From: Sphingomonas sp. H160509
Lineage (GTDB): Bacteria; Pseudomonadota; Alphaproteobacteria; Sphingomonadales; Sphingomonadaceae
NCBI RefSeq assembly: GCF_024124765.2
Contig: NZ_JAMXSR020000002.1
Span: 85,001-149,000 of the forward strand
Length of the DNA: 64,000 nucleotides
Reading direction: 5' to 3'
Part shown: in pieces, positions 33,638 to 42,454 of the stretch
How the letters are laid out: the number at the start of each line of letters is the position of its first letter
Position numbering within the stretch: position 1 is the first letter of the stretch
Translations under genes and position numbers: made by a program
Notes under the pieces: model-generated
The model's input: the letters and a program-made list of their open reading frames with translations, nothing else
What the model was told of the DNA's origin: nothing
Databases searched by the model: none

Positions 33638-33805
33638 ATGACCACCGATCCATTGCGCGCCGCCTACGACGCGGGCTTGAGAAGCGGTCTGGCAAAGGGC
33701 TTGCCGAATACGTGCCCGTTTGCTGTGCACGAAGCCATGGACGAGCGGTTTGCTTGGTTAAGCGGGTTTAGCGTAGGGAAAATCGTTCGGACCGGGAAAT
33801 CTTGA
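33638..33805 (+). CDS. Rmf/CrpP-like small protein
   Basis: 55 residues from ATG 33638. DPLRAAYDAGLRSGLAKGLP, then NTCPF and RFAWLSGFSVGK, matches the pattern of ribosome modulation factor and CrpP relatives (YxxG, a CP pair, then WLxGF/W). Family members bind ribosomes in stationary phase or have other small-protein roles. It is divergent from the gene at 33347-33544. Confidence 0.6.
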   Translation: MTTDPLRAAYDAGLRSGLAKGLPNTCPFAVHEAMDERFAWLSGFSVGKIVRTGKS

Positions 33806-34291
33806 AGGCAAGACGCCGCCCCCAGTCAACATCATAATTTCAGTTCGAACGTTTCGTTGATCACGAAATCATCGCACCTAGAGAACTGGCTAGATCGTAC
33901 AATTTTGTGCCGACCTGCGTATCCCCTTTCCTGCCTTCAAGTTTTGAACGCGGTCAGGACTGCTTTGCTCTTCGAACGCCTTGGACGCTACCAGACCGCT
34001 GCCGTCTCCCTGTGTAGCTATTTTGGACGTCGAATTTGTTTCCGTTCCTGTGGTGCAGAACGGTCGCATGCGGGCTCACGGCACCGATCGGTCCGCTGCC
34101 TCCAGCTGGCTACCCTCCTTATTGCCCTGTGCCACGTTGGCTAGCGCTTTCGATTTTCCGACTTTTCCCATGGGAACTCACGCGTACTGCCCGTTGCCAG
34201 ACCGGCAATGCTCGCTTGGAAGGCAGGGGGAGCGGTTCGAACGGCCTGACGCTACCCGCTCGCTAGAGTTACTCGGAGATCGAAGCTCGTG
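33806..34291. other. Stretch without a supported gene
   Basis: About 490 bases with lower GC. Open frames here lack start signals and protein-like composition, and no repeat or RNA gene is visible. Confidence 0.4.
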
Positions 34292-34615
34292 CTACTGCCG
34301 CTTGCACGGAAACGCGCGCTGTAGTGCGTCGCGTACCACGAACGACGGTGCCCTCGTCGCCTTCTTGCCCCGGGTCCGCAGATGTTTACGCACGGTCGCC
34401 ATGACTTCGATGTTGGAAGAGCGCGTCGGCGACGGGCAAATCTGGCGGGCCAGCGACAGCGCGTCGAACGCCGCCAGGATGTAGCCTGTGCAGAATGTTG
34501 GCGCGGGGTCGTTGTCCTTTCCGCGACACTGTTCGACGAGCTGATTGGTGGTGAGCGCGCTTACGACGACCGGTCGATCTACCGCGGAAGCAAGGAGGGC
34601 AAGCGTCAACATCAT
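34292..34615 (-). CDS. Rap1a/Tai-type exported protein
   Basis: 107 residues from ATG 34615, chosen because AAAGGGA lies just upstream. A signal peptide (MMLTLALLASAVDRPVVVSA) precedes LTTNQLVEQCRG, FCTGYILAAFDALSLARQIC and APSFVVRDALQRAFPC. The four cysteines and spacing match the Rap1a/Tai family, whose founding members neutralise type VI secretion effectors in the periplasm. No effector is seen nearby, so the role here is open. Confidence 0.8.
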   Translation of the reverse strand: MMLTLALLASAVDRPVVVSALTTNQLVEQCRGKDNDPAPTFCTGYILAAFDALSLARQICPSPTRSSNIEVMATVRKHLRTRGKKATRAPSFVVRDALQRAFPCKRQ

Positions 34616-34703
34616 CGTCTTCGTCCCTTTCAACGTCGTCCGGACCGCGATCCGCCACTGTTCCTGCGTATCGGCAAAGCACTACAGCCATGCCGGGATA
34701 CAC

Positions 34704-35493
34704 TTACTCGCTCGCCAGGCTGGTCAGATACGGCAGCAGGCGCACGCGTGGGAACACCTCGTCGAGCGACTTGGTATCGGGCAGGATATAGACCACGCCG
34801 CCTTTGCGCTGAAGCAGTGGGCGGAGCTTCTTCGTGTAGAAACCGGTCCCCACATTGATGCAGCCGAAGCTGATCCGGTTGTCGTCAGGCGTCGGAGACA
34901 GCAGCCGTTCAACACGATGCTCCGACTTGTGTGTGGTGATCACCGCATGCAGTGCCACCGAATTCGTGTAATCCACCCAGAGCACTCGCTGGCGCCCCAG
35001 CGCCTTGCCGAATTTCGCGACGAACCTGCCCGCGGGCGTTGTCCGTTCGGCCGGGCCGATCTCTGCAAGGTTCTTCGCGCCCACTCCGGGAGACGAGATC
35101 ATCGCCTATGCTGACGCCCAGCAGGACAGGCGCATACCCCTGATATTCGCCCTTGGCACTGAACAGGAACAACGTCGCCGTCGGCTTATCGATCACGACA
35201 TAGGGTAGCGTCCCGTTGTCGTGGGCAGCAGTCACCCACGCGATCATACGGTTTGCCGCTTCCGATCGCATGGGTTCCGGGTATGCGGTCACGTCCTCGG
35301 TCGGAACGGCCTTTGGGCGTGGTTTCGCTAGGACCTTGCGGTCGCGGGCGTGCGACGCGGGGAGCGTTGCGAAACCCGGTTGCGCTGCAAGCACTGCGAT
35401 CATGATCGCCGCGGCTATGCCCGTACGCGAGGCGATACGGCACAACCCGTTTACGGCGGCGGTCCTGTTCAGCAGATTTGTCCCTTCAGGCAA
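34704..35493 (-). CDS. L,D-transpeptidase (YkuD family), one frameshift
   Basis: The signal-bearing N-terminus (TGIAAAIMIAVLAAQPGFA) leads to LPYVVIDKPTATLFLFSAKG. The catalytic part lies in a second frame (35102-34704) with IGPAERTTPAGRF, HAVITTH and the active-site Cys in ISFGCINVG. Deleting one base at 35088-35090 joins them as GDDLVSGVGAKNL, about 262 residues. It would form 3-3 peptidoglycan crosslinks or link proteins to peptidoglycan. A short lipoprotein gene lies 21 bases upstream, on the same strand. Confidence 0.8.
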
Positions 35494-35514
35494 CCGAAGT
35501 GCGCGATGCTGGGC

Positions 35515-35814
35515 TTAGCCGCGTGGCTTGCGCTGCCGCTGTTGCATCTGCTGCTCCATGCCATCGACGCGACCGTTGATCTGGTCGATCCGCTGACCGT
35601 TCTGCTGTGCTTGACCGGCAGCAGCCTGAGCCTGTGCCAACGCCTGGCCGGACGTGCCCTCGACGGTGCGCAGACGCCCGTCCATGCCGTCGATGCGGGT
35701 GTTCACGGTAGCGATCTGCTCCCGGACGAAGCCCTTCGTCGCGCAACCGCCAAGGCCCGTGGCGCCGACCATAATCAGCGCGACCGTGGTAAATTTAGGA
35801 AGATTGGAACGCAT
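35515..35814 (-). CDS. Small coiled-coil lipoprotein
   Basis: 99 residues. The signal MRSNLPKFTTVALIMVGATG ends in lipobox LGGC. The mature part (VNTRIDGMDGRLRTVEGTSG, then AQAQAAAGQAQQNGQRIDQI) is a heptad coiled coil similar in design to Braun-type Lpp, ending in a basic tail QRQRKPRG. Placed directly before the L,D-transpeptidase gene, it could be a substrate or partner of that enzyme. Confidence 0.75.
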   Translation of the reverse strand: MRSNLPKFTTVALIMVGATGLGGCATKGFVREQIATVNTRIDGMDGRLRTVEGTSGQALAQAQAAAGQAQQNGQRIDQINGRVDGMEQQMQQRQRKPRG

Positions 35815-35961
35815 ATACTCACCTCTCCGATCGTGGATCGCATCTTACATCCCACGCCGGCGGCGCACGACAATCGATTTTAGTCGAAACGTGCGACTAA
35901 TAGGTCAGGGACCAAACGCTCAGGGCTTGCGTTGGCAAAGGTTCAGAACGAGGAAGCGGCG

Positions 35962-36306
35962 ATGAGCCATGCGAGCAACATCTTTATCTGCGATGGACCC
36001 AATAGCCCCCACGCGTTCGACGTCGTGCCCCTTCAGCCGCGTAATGGCAGCCTGGATGCCATGTGCCCGGTCTGCAAGGGCCGCGGGCAGTGGAATACCG
36101 AGATCGATCTCGCAAGCTTCCGGTGCAAGCGTATGGCGTGCGATTGGTGCCATGGTGCTGGGTGGGTAGAAACTGGAACCGATCCGATCGGCCTGCCTGA
36201 CATCGAAGTCTCACCGCAAGGGTATCCCCGTTGGACGATCCGTTTCGAACCCAGCGACACGGATGTAGAGGTCGACCCGGCCCAGCCTGGTCTGGCTAAA
36301 ACGTAG
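35962..36306 (+). CDS. Small zinc-finger-like protein
   Basis: 114 residues from ATG 35962 with GAGGAAG upstream. Two CxxC units of the DnaJ type, CPVCKGRG and CDWCHGAG, are about 30 residues apart and probably bind zinc. The acidic tail ends DVEVDPAQPGLAKT. The function is unknown; it converges with the SRAP gene downstream. Confidence 0.7.
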   Translation: MSHASNIFICDGPNSPHAFDVVPLQPRNGSLDAMCPVCKGRGQWNTEIDLASFRCKRMACDWCHGAGWVETGTDPIGLPDIEVSPQGYPRWTIRFEPSDTDVEVDPAQPGLAKT

Positions 36307-36325
36307 TTCAGTGCCCTGATCGTCG

Positions 36326-36985
36326 CTAGATCAACCTAGGCGCAATCGTGCGTGTCGGGAACACTGGTCCGCGTACCGTCATCCGGTCGGCCAGATATGG
36401 CCGCTGCAACGACAGAACGTCGTCATAACTACCGGTCAACCACCGATCGTGATCGTCCGGCCGCAGGATCGTGATCATGGCCTTGGGGTGGATCGGTGCC
36501 ACCAGTTCGTTTGCATTGCAGGTAACCATCGCGAAGTAGCGCTGTTCACCGACCTGTCGCCAGAAACCGGCGATCGCGAACACTGGCTGGTCGGTCACCC
36601 CGAACCACATCTCCCCCTTGATCGGCTTCTTGCCGTCGCCGAGGTCGGTAGGCTCACGCGCCCATTCGCAGAACTCCGTCAGCGGAATCAGGCACCGGTT
36701 GGCCGGATCGCTGACGAGGGACCGCCATTGGGGTAGGTGTAGGGTGCGCACGTTCGTCTGTGCAACCTTGCGACCAGCCTGCTTCGCTTGGCCCGCCAGA
36801 ACGTCCCATTCCATCACATCGAGCCCGCGGTGGTCACTTTCGTTCCGCACGACATAGGCTCGACCGAACGGACGCAACTCCTTCGGATCAAACCTGTTGT
36901 CCATCGGCTTGTCGGCAAGCCAGTCCGCGCCAAACCGTTCGGTTATGGTTTCCGGTTCGCCGTCAAATCGTGCTCGGTTACACAT
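36326..36985 (-). CDS. SRAP domain protein (HMCES/YedK family)
   Basis: About 219 residues from ATG 36985, giving the mandatory MCNR start in which Cys2 forms a covalent link with abasic sites in single-stranded DNA. The conserved RCLIPLTEFCEW and IHPKAMITIL segments carry the Glu and His of the active site. It shields abasic sites during replication. A second copy is at 42822-43461. The ATG overlaps the stop of the small gene at 36985-37116, so the two are coupled. Confidence 0.9.
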   Translation of the reverse strand: MCNRARFDGEPETITERFGADWLADKPMDNRFDPKELRPFGRAYVVRNESDHRGLDVMEWDVLAGQAKQAGRKVAQTNVRTLHLPQWRSLVSDPANRCLIPLTEFCEWAREPTDLGDGKKPIKGEMWFGVTDQPVFAIAGFWRQVGEQRYFAMVTCNANELVAPIHPKAMITILRPDDHDRWLTGSYDDVLSLQRPYLADRMTVRGPVFPTRTIAPRLI

Positions 36986-37116
36986 TAAAGGCCCACTCGA
37001 CCAACAAGCGCGCCGATCACGAGCACGGTGCCGGTGATCGCCCAGCCCTCCCAGGTTCGAGGGGACCAACCGATCCCTACTACCTTCGGCTGAAACCATT
37101 CGCGCGGGTTATTCAT
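36985..37116 (-). CDS. Small membrane protein
   Basis: 43 residues from ATG 37116: MNNPREWFQPKVVGIGWSPR, then TWEGWAITGTVLVIGALVG as one membrane segment. The start pattern (W-x-P-K-x-x-G-x-G-W-x-P-x-T-W-x-G-W) is a recurring micro-protein family in alphaproteobacteria, as I recall it. Its stop overlaps the start of the SRAP gene. Confidence 0.65.
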   Translation of the reverse strand: MNNPREWFQPKVVGIGWSPRTWEGWAITGTVLVIGALVGRVGL

Positions 37117-37282
37117 GATGGTTCTGATACCGCTGAGAATGATCAAGGTCCATGATTGCCGGGCTACTCGAGCGCAACAGACAACCGTAGTCGTAGCAGG
37201 GAAAAAGGACCCATCAGGAGCTACGAGGAACCGGATGGGCTCAGTTCCATCATCCCAACAATAAAAACCAGTCGCATCTCAA

Positions 37283-37520
37283 TGAACCGCCCCGGGTCTG
37301 CCGGAGGCCTTAAGCTGTGAGTCATGCTGCCATATCGATATTGTCCGCGGCAGCATAATATTGATCTTCGGCTTCGGCGGGCGGGATGTTGCCGATGGGC
37401 TCCAGCAGCCGACGATGGTTGAACCAGTCAACCCATTCGAGCGTGGCGTACTCGACAGCTTAGAAGCTGCGCCAGGGTCCGCGCCGCATCCGCCCGATTC
37501 TTGCTGGACGCGGTCGCTCG
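37283..37520 (-). mobile_element. IS3 family relic (3' end of transposase OrfB)
   Basis: TGAACCGCCCCGGG at 37283 is an IS3-type terminal repeat. Reading minus from about 37500: GPWRSF, an ochre codon where Glu is expected, AVEYATLEWVDWFNHRRLLE and PAEAEDQYYAAADNIDMAA, ending at 37322. This is the C-terminal end of an IS3 integrase-type transposase. The rest of the element is absent. Confidence 0.8.
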
Positions 37521-37754
37521 TAATTGACCCGGTTCGCGAGATTCCGATGCGATGAAGGCGAAGACTATTACGATCAGGACCGGCGCACCACACGCTGTTG
37601 TTTAGAATAATACCTCCGTCGATCAGGTTGCGTAAGTCGTCGACTGATACTCGGCACCCGGGATAGAGTCGGACGAGAGACCCTTTATATTCAGGTCGTA
37701 GGGAACATACTTAACCGCGATCGCTTTCTCCTTTAAGAATATAGGTGAGAGAAA

Positions 37755-38222
37755 ATGCGATTGTTAACATCAATAGCGGCTGCAGCCCTGATTATGCCGG
37801 GTGTAGCGCTGGCGCAGACGACCGGTAGCACCACCGGTGGCACGACAAGCGGCGGTATGAGTGGATCGGCCACTGGTACCATGAACGGGGGAGCGTCGAC
37901 CGGTTCTATGGATCAGACTAATCCGACGCCAAGTACATCAGGGTCGACCGCAACGACGCCCACGCAGCATGGCACTAAGGCTCGCGGCAAAACGCGTAGC
38001 ACAACGTCAGGTACGACGGGTGGCACGATGTCCGGCACGACCGGCAGCACGACTGGCCCGGACACGATGGGCGGTACGACCGACGGCACCGCTGGTTCAA
38101 TGAGTGGCACGAACCCTGGCGGCACAATGGGTGGCACGACCGGCGGTACGATGGGCGCCCCCGACAGGGGGAGCGACCGGTACCACTCCGCCGCGCTAAT
38201 CTTACCCTTTTTGCTAAAATGA
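37755..38222 (+). CDS. Low-complexity exported protein
   Basis: 155 residues. The signal peptide MRLLTSIAAAALIMPGVALA is followed by a Gly/Thr/Ser/Met-rich repeat region (units such as GGTMSGTTGSTTG) with a short basic break KARGKTRS. Likely disordered and periplasmic or surface-exposed; no known domain. A terminator follows directly. The last 20 codons differ in character and could reflect a frameshift at CCCCC near 38158. Confidence 0.65.
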   Translation: MRLLTSIAAAALIMPGVALAQTTGSTTGGTTSGGMSGSATGTMNGGASTGSMDQTNPTPSTSGSTATTPTQHGTKARGKTRSTTSGTTGGTMSGTTGSTTGPDTMGGTTDGTAGSMSGTNPGGTMGGTTGGTMGAPDRGSDRYHSAALILPFLLK

Positions 38223-38252
38223 AAGGCCGGGCGAGTGATCGCCCGGCCTTTT
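38222..38252 (+). terminator. Rho-independent terminator
   Basis: AAAGGCCGGGCGA and TCGCCCGGCCTTTT form a 13-bp stem with loop GTGA and a T4 tail, right after the low-complexity gene. Confidence 0.9.
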
Positions 38253-38313
38253 CGTATTCGTTTGTGTAAATAGCACGCATCCACACGGTGACGACCTAAA
38301 CAAACCCTGAGGC

Positions 38314-38420
38314 TTACTGATCCTTCTCGGCACGCTTGCGATCGGCTTTACGCGCTCGGCTGACGGCCGCTGCGTGTTCGCGAGCACGCTTCTCCGACGG
38401 TTTCTCGAAATGGCGGCGTA
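38314..38420 (-). pseudogene. rpsU: rpsU fragment (ribosomal protein S21, C-terminal half)
   Basis: Reading minus into the stop at 38314: [20 protein letters not shown] then [14 protein letters not shown]. This is the C-terminal half of S21. The N-terminal half is cut off exactly at the IS427 end at 38421, and the sequence on the far side of the element is a different gene. A full rpsU must exist elsewhere if S21 is needed. Confidence 0.8.
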
Positions 38421-39254
38421 GGGTCACGACTCATTGATCAGAGCCAGAAGATGACGGTGGCGGCGAGCGCGATAGCGGAAAAGAAGACGGTCGGGCATCG
38501 ATCGTAGCGGGTAGCGACGCGGCGCCAGTCCTTCAGACGACCGAACATAATCTCGATACGGCTCCGGCTTCGGTAGCGGCGCTTGTCATATTTGACGGGG
38601 ATGATCCGGGATTTTCGCCCCGGAATGCAGGGCGTTATGCCCTTTGCCTGAAGTGCGTCCCTGTACCAGTCTGCGTCATAGCCGCGGTCGCCCAGCATCC
38701 ACTGCGCCTTGGGTAGATCATCAAGCAGCGCGGCAGCGCCGGTGTAGTCGCTGACCTGGCCCGCGGTCATGAAGAAGCTGAGCGGTCTGCCTTCTGCATC
38801 GGTGACGGCGTGCAGCTTCGTATTCATACCGCCTTTGGTGCGACCGATGAGGCGCCCAAGGCCCCCTTTTTACCCGCAGGCTGGACGCCGTGCGGTGCGC
38901 CTTCAGATAGGTCGCGTCGATCATAATCGTCTTCGGCGTGGCGCTCGCGGCCGCCAGTCCTTCCATTATGCGGAGGAAGACACCCCTTTCGCCCCACCGC
39001 TTCCAACGGTTGTAGAGCGTCTTGTGTGGACCATACTCTCGAGGGGCATCGCACCATCGTAGCCCGTTGCGGTTGACGAAAACGATGCCGCTCAACACTC
39101 GCCGGTCATCAACCCGTGGCTTGCCGTGGCTCTTGGGAAAATACGGTTCGAGCCGCGCCATCTGCTCGTCGGTCAGCCAGTACAGGTCGCTCATCCTCGG
39201 TCTCCTCACGGAGCCTGAATCAGATCAAGCCGCTCAGATCAATGGGTCCTGCCC
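38421..39254 (-). mobile_element. IS5 family element, IS427 group
   Basis: Inverted ends GGGTCACGACTCATTGATC and (other strand) GGGCAGGACCCATTGATC, each flanked by TA (38419-38420 and 39255-39256), the target used by the IS427 group. The 834-bp length and two-frame transposase fit. Left and right flanks belong to different genes, so the locus was rearranged, for instance by recombination between two copies. Confidence 0.85.
38438..39194 (-). CDS. IS5 family transposase made by programmed frameshift
   Basis: OrfA from ATG 39194 (MSDLYWLTDEQMARLEPYFP) and OrfB (38827-38438, HAVTDAEGRPLSFF, LGDRGYDADW, RIEIMFGRLKDWRRVATRYD) together give the DDE catalytic residues. The overlap contains AAAAAGGGGG (reverse of about 38868-38877), a known slippery type for IS427 elements, so the two frames are expected and not damage. 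Confidence 0.9.
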
Positions 39255-39476
39255 TAGATGCTTGAGCCACCTCGATATCACCGCGGGCGATCCGCCACGT
39301 CGTTCAGCCACCATTCGTGCTGTGATTGCTTCGCCCTTTGCGTCCGCAACGAACACCTCGAGTAGCAATTCCCAAGCAGGTTCACCAAAGATCTCCGGCG
39401 AGAGTATCTTCTCGCGGAACCGGCGGAACCGCAAGATCGAAGCAGCGAGTTGGGCAGCCTGGTCGTTCCCCTTCAT
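39255..39476 (-). pseudogene. Truncated HTH-like gene
   Basis: From ATG 39476: MKGNDQAAQLAASILRFRRF, then FGEPAWELLLEVFVADAKGE and SPAVISRWLKHL, after which the frame enters the IS427 end. It resembles MarR-like DNA-binding proteins whose recognition helix would follow. The C-terminus is lost. If the IS is removed, the frame would read WLKHL directly into the rpsU fragment. Confidence 0.6.
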
Positions 39477-39537
39477 TCGTCGCTCCCAGTTCTATCGGCA
39501 GCGTTATCGCGGGAAACGGTAGCGTAAATCAAGATGC

Positions 39538-39690
39538 CTACCGGACTATATGGCTATCCTTAATGTGCTCGAGCGCCTGTAAGAGCCAAGCGGCCAGAAG
39601 ATAGTCTTGCTTTTTGTCAGCGAACTCAATCATGTGCTCAAGCTGCTTGGCTATGACGCGCGGACAATTCTCGCTCTCGTTCTGGTTCAT
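39538..39690 (-). CDS. Small conserved hypothetical protein
   Basis: 50 residues from ATG 39690: MNQNESENCPRVIAKQLEHM then QDYLLAAWLLQALEHIKDSH. I recall the same helical micro-protein pattern in sphingomonads. The role is unknown. Upstream in-frame sequence to 39756 lacks support. Confidence 0.6.
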   Translation of the reverse strand: MNQNESENCPRVIAKQLEHMIEFADKKQDYLLAAWLLQALEHIKDSHIVR

Positions 39691-39962
39691 TGCGGCCAAT
39701 CCCCTACAGGTGACGCGCATAGTGCGACTCAGCCTGACAGCAGCGGTTTGGATCATACCGAGCTACGTGACGCAAGCGTCAATCGGCTGATTTAGATCAG
39801 CTACCCTTACGTATCGCCCAACCGTTTCCATTGGCGCCAATTGAACTTCACGCGGCCTATATGGATTATGCCCCGTACTCTGGCCCTTCATCATCAGGAT
39901 AGAACGCGGCAGCCGGGCACGATCTGACGCGTTGATCGTTTCTCGGCCATTGGAGGACCCCG

Positions 39963-40172
39963 ATGGCCGAGAAACCGCTGACTGATCCGCTTACCGTTTG
40001 TGCATCTAAGGGGAAGGTGCTTGTCGAGGGGCCGGGCGTTGCAACTACCCTGGGCGTCGAATGCGCCGCTAACCTCTCGGACGATCTGCTTGCTGCATCG
40101 GGCTCGGCACGGTTGCAGCAGCACCGTGCGATAGGACAGGGACCAAAAGCCAGACCCACGGCAGCCGAGTAG
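39963..40172 (+). CDS. Small hypothetical protein
   Basis: 69 residues with GGAGG 8 bases before the ATG. MAEKPLTDPLTVCASKGKVL and GVECAANLSDDLLAASGSAR look like real protein, but no family is recognised. Confidence 0.5.
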   Translation: MAEKPLTDPLTVCASKGKVLVEGPGVATTLGVECAANLSDDLLAASGSARLQQHRAIGQGPKARPTAAE

Positions 40173-40258
40173 CAGAGGGTATTCCAATCGTATTGAGCCA
40201 AAGCAGGACCACGATCCAATACGGTCGGCGGGCGTTGTCGTCGTATTGGAGAATGTTG

Positions 40259-40489
40259 ATGCCCGATGCGCAACGGCGAGTAGAATTGGCAAGTATAGCT
40301 ATTGCCTCCGGGCCGATGCAGACGGGCGTCGAGGCTCAGGATGGTTTGGTGTGTTTGACTGAACCCCTTCCGATGTCGATGACCATAGAGAACGCGCTCG
40401 CATTCGCCGGCCTCCTTATTAAGGGGGCCAGCGCCGCGGTAAAGCAGCTAGCACCTCCGTCGCTCGAACCGGGCACGGAATGGGTCTGA
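40259..40489 (+). CDS. Small hypothetical protein
   Basis: 76 residues from ATG 40259 with TTGGAG upstream. MPDAQRRVELASIAIASGPM and MTIENALAFAGLLIKGASAA give a helical, slightly hydrophobic product of unknown family. Confidence 0.5.
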   Translation: MPDAQRRVELASIAIASGPMQTGVEAQDGLVCLTEPLPMSMTIENALAFAGLLIKGASAAVKQLAPPSLEPGTEWV

Positions 40490-40890
40490 CTAGGCCCCGA
40501 ATTCCGGCCCGTCGTCATCCGTGTCGAAGGCGCGGTGATCGCACACCGGTCGCTGCCCCGGCCGCAGTTGGCGGGGAGGCTGGGGCTTTAGAACATGAGG
40601 GATTGGGTCGGGCAGGGCAGGTAACCCGCCTCTGAACGCATCAGGATAAAGGCTCCGTTCGCATGCATACCGCGCATCACAGCCGTACCCTCGTCTTCCT
40701 CCACCGTCGCCGGTTTAAAAAGCGGTTGGCGCAGGCATGGCTCGATAGCGCTCGGCAATGGCATGCGGTAGCTATCGGCGTATCTGGGCTAACCCTTTGT
40801 TAGTAAATGCACTTTATCGCGTTACACTGGGCAAAAAGAATGCTTCGGCTACCTCTCTGCTCGCTTTAGCAAATAAGTGCAGGACACAAA
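40490..40890. other. Stretch without a supported gene
   Basis: 401 bases without a convincing frame, RNA gene or repeat. The AT-richer part after 40790 (TTTGTTAGTAAATGCAC) may contain the promoter of the GAF gene. Confidence 0.4.
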
Positions 40891-41460
40891 ATGTCGTTCT
40901 CGTTCTATACCATGGCGGATAAACCAGAAAATGAACGAGAACGCGAAGAAGCCATTGCGAGAAGCAGGCTCATTAACAATCCGCATGCGGACAGGCTCCG
41001 TCCAATATTAAACGATCTTCGGGCCACGCTGAAGGTCAAATCTTCTGCCATTACCATAGTCCATCAAGACTCATCATATGTTCTGTCGGCAGTTGGTTTC
41101 CAAGCTGGCGTATATAGTCGGTCGAAATCGTTCTGCGCCCATGCCATTCTGTACCCAGACCAACTGACTATAATTCCGGACACTGGTGCGGAGGAGCGTT
41201 TCGCGGGCAACCCGTTCGTGGATACAGCCCAAGGTATTCAATTCTATATTGGTGCACCTCTACGTGACGAGTACGGTACTGTACTCGGAGCGCTGTGCGC
41301 ATTCGATGCAAAAGCCCGTCAAATTATTTCAGACGATGTCAAAACACGAATAATCGACCTTCAGAGGGAAGCAGAAGCAACTCTCCATGACATAAGCAGG
41401 CGATCTTATGGCTCTGGCGGCCAAGCATTCAATGCCGCCACGCAAAGGGTGTGCCTGTGA
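40891..41460 (+). CDS. GAF domain protein
   Basis: 189 residues. The segment from about residue 30 to 165 is a GAF sensory domain: SSAITIVHQDSSYVLSAVGF, CAHAILYPDQLTIIPDTGAE, IQFYIGAPLRDEYGTVLGAL. The CxHxI and PD motifs resemble GAF domains of stress-related alphaproteobacterial proteins. There is no output domain, so it may act as a partner of another protein. GC is lower than its neighbours, suggesting transfer. Confidence 0.85.
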   Translation: MSFSFYTMADKPENEREREEAIARSRLINNPHADRLRPILNDLRATLKVKSSAITIVHQDSSYVLSAVGFQAGVYSRSKSFCAHAILYPDQLTIIPDTGAEERFAGNPFVDTAQGIQFYIGAPLRDEYGTVLGALCAFDAKARQIISDDVKTRIIDLQREAEATLHDISRRSYGSGGQAFNAATQRVCL

Positions 41461-41711
41461 TGCTCGCTTGGACGTCGGGAAGTCTAGGCCGACAATCGAG
41501 GTGGTGAGTTCGTCTATGCTCTCTTGCAGCAGTCGTCGGTTCGTACGGACTAGATTAAGCGGTCATAGCAGATATTGCGAATATACGCCGCCAACGGTTT
41601 CCTGGAACCTTGCAACGGACAGGGACGGCGCGCGAGCATCAGGCGTGCGCCGTTCCGCTTATAGGCGCAGATAATTTGCCCGAATCGGTCTACCGCGCAT
41701 AGGCTAGGTAA

Positions 41712-41861
41712 ATGACGAATCCGCCTCTCCATGTCGACGTTATCGAGTTCCTCGACGATCGAAGCCTACTGGAAGAGTATCAGCGAACAGATAGGGAGCC
41801 CGGGACCCGTGTCGTAGATGATCTACTGGCCGAGATCGCGCGGCGTAACCTTGACATATGA
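41712..41861 (+). CDS. Micro-protein, family 1 copy 1
   Basis: 49 residues: MTNPPLHVDVIEFLDDRSLL then EYQRTDREPGTRVVDDLLAE. The pattern matches 42666-42812 (AYERTNGEPGNPEADALLAE), so the two are paralogues. It overlaps the next ATG at ATGA. Confidence 0.65.
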   Translation: MTNPPLHVDVIEFLDDRSLLEEYQRTDREPGTRVVDDLLAEIARRNLDI

Positions 41862-42070
41862 CGGTCCGTAAGATCGTCCACACAATCGCGGTAGATCATA
41901 CGAAGGATGTCGATGTGTTCGAGCATGACCTCGGTCCGAACGTGATCGTCCAGGTTCGCAGTGAGCGCGGCCGCATCCTCAAGGTGCTGGTCGACGTCCT
42001 AGCGAACCGTGTACTGGTTCACTTCAAGGACGGAGCCAGCGAGGAATTAAAGGTCGTAATCCTTGGCTAG
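41858..42070 (+). CDS. Small hypothetical protein
   Basis: 70 residues. The ATG overlaps the stop of the preceding micro-gene. MTVRKIVHTIAVDHTKDVDV then PNVIVQVRSERGRILKVLVD suggest a small beta-sheet protein of unknown family. Confidence 0.6.
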   Translation: MTVRKIVHTIAVDHTKDVDVFEHDLGPNVIVQVRSERGRILKVLVDVLANRVLVHFKDGASEELKVVILG

Positions 42071-42080
42071 CGGTCCGCAG

Positions 42081-42257
42081 ATGTCGGAACGGGAGGTCTG
42101 GTTGAAGGCCGCTGAGATCGTCCAGGCGCATGGGCATGCGGCGCCGAGCGCCGTTCTGCATTCTCTTGGCGATATCTTATCTGATCCCTGCGCTAGTGAT
42201 GATTGGCAGCGCATTGCGAGAGCTATCGATCAAATCCTATTTGCTTGCCCGCAGTAA
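42081..42257 (+). CDS. Micro-protein, family 2 copy 1
   Basis: 58 residues from ATG 42081: MSEREVWLKAAEIVQAHGHA and QRIARAIDQILFACPQ. Paralogous to 43454-43645 (ISERGVWLKPGTIVAEHGTL). Helical; unknown role. Confidence 0.6.
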   Translation: MSEREVWLKAAEIVQAHGHAAPSAVLHSLGDILSDPCASDDWQRIARAIDQILFACPQ

Positions 42258-42454
42258 GCCGCTTTGGGATGAACGCTTAGGCGTTGTACTTTTCACAATT
42301 ACCCCGCAACGGCGCGTCGAAGCCTCGATGACGAAATCGTCGCTTGGCCGCATCGCAAAACCTGGCTGAAAAGTACGCTGCGAGTAGGCGAGGCCACCCC
42401 GCGCAAATTCAATCTTAACAGTTATGGTCCACCAACGCGGAGGAAGGAACGATT

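Noticed and set aside
37800-38160. Tandem repeats that could be a CRISPR or minisatellite
   Set aside because: They keep one coding frame of a Gly/Thr-rich exported protein.
38438-39194. IS427 transposase frameshift as damage
   Set aside because: The shift lies on an AAAAAGGGGG slippery site expected for this IS group.
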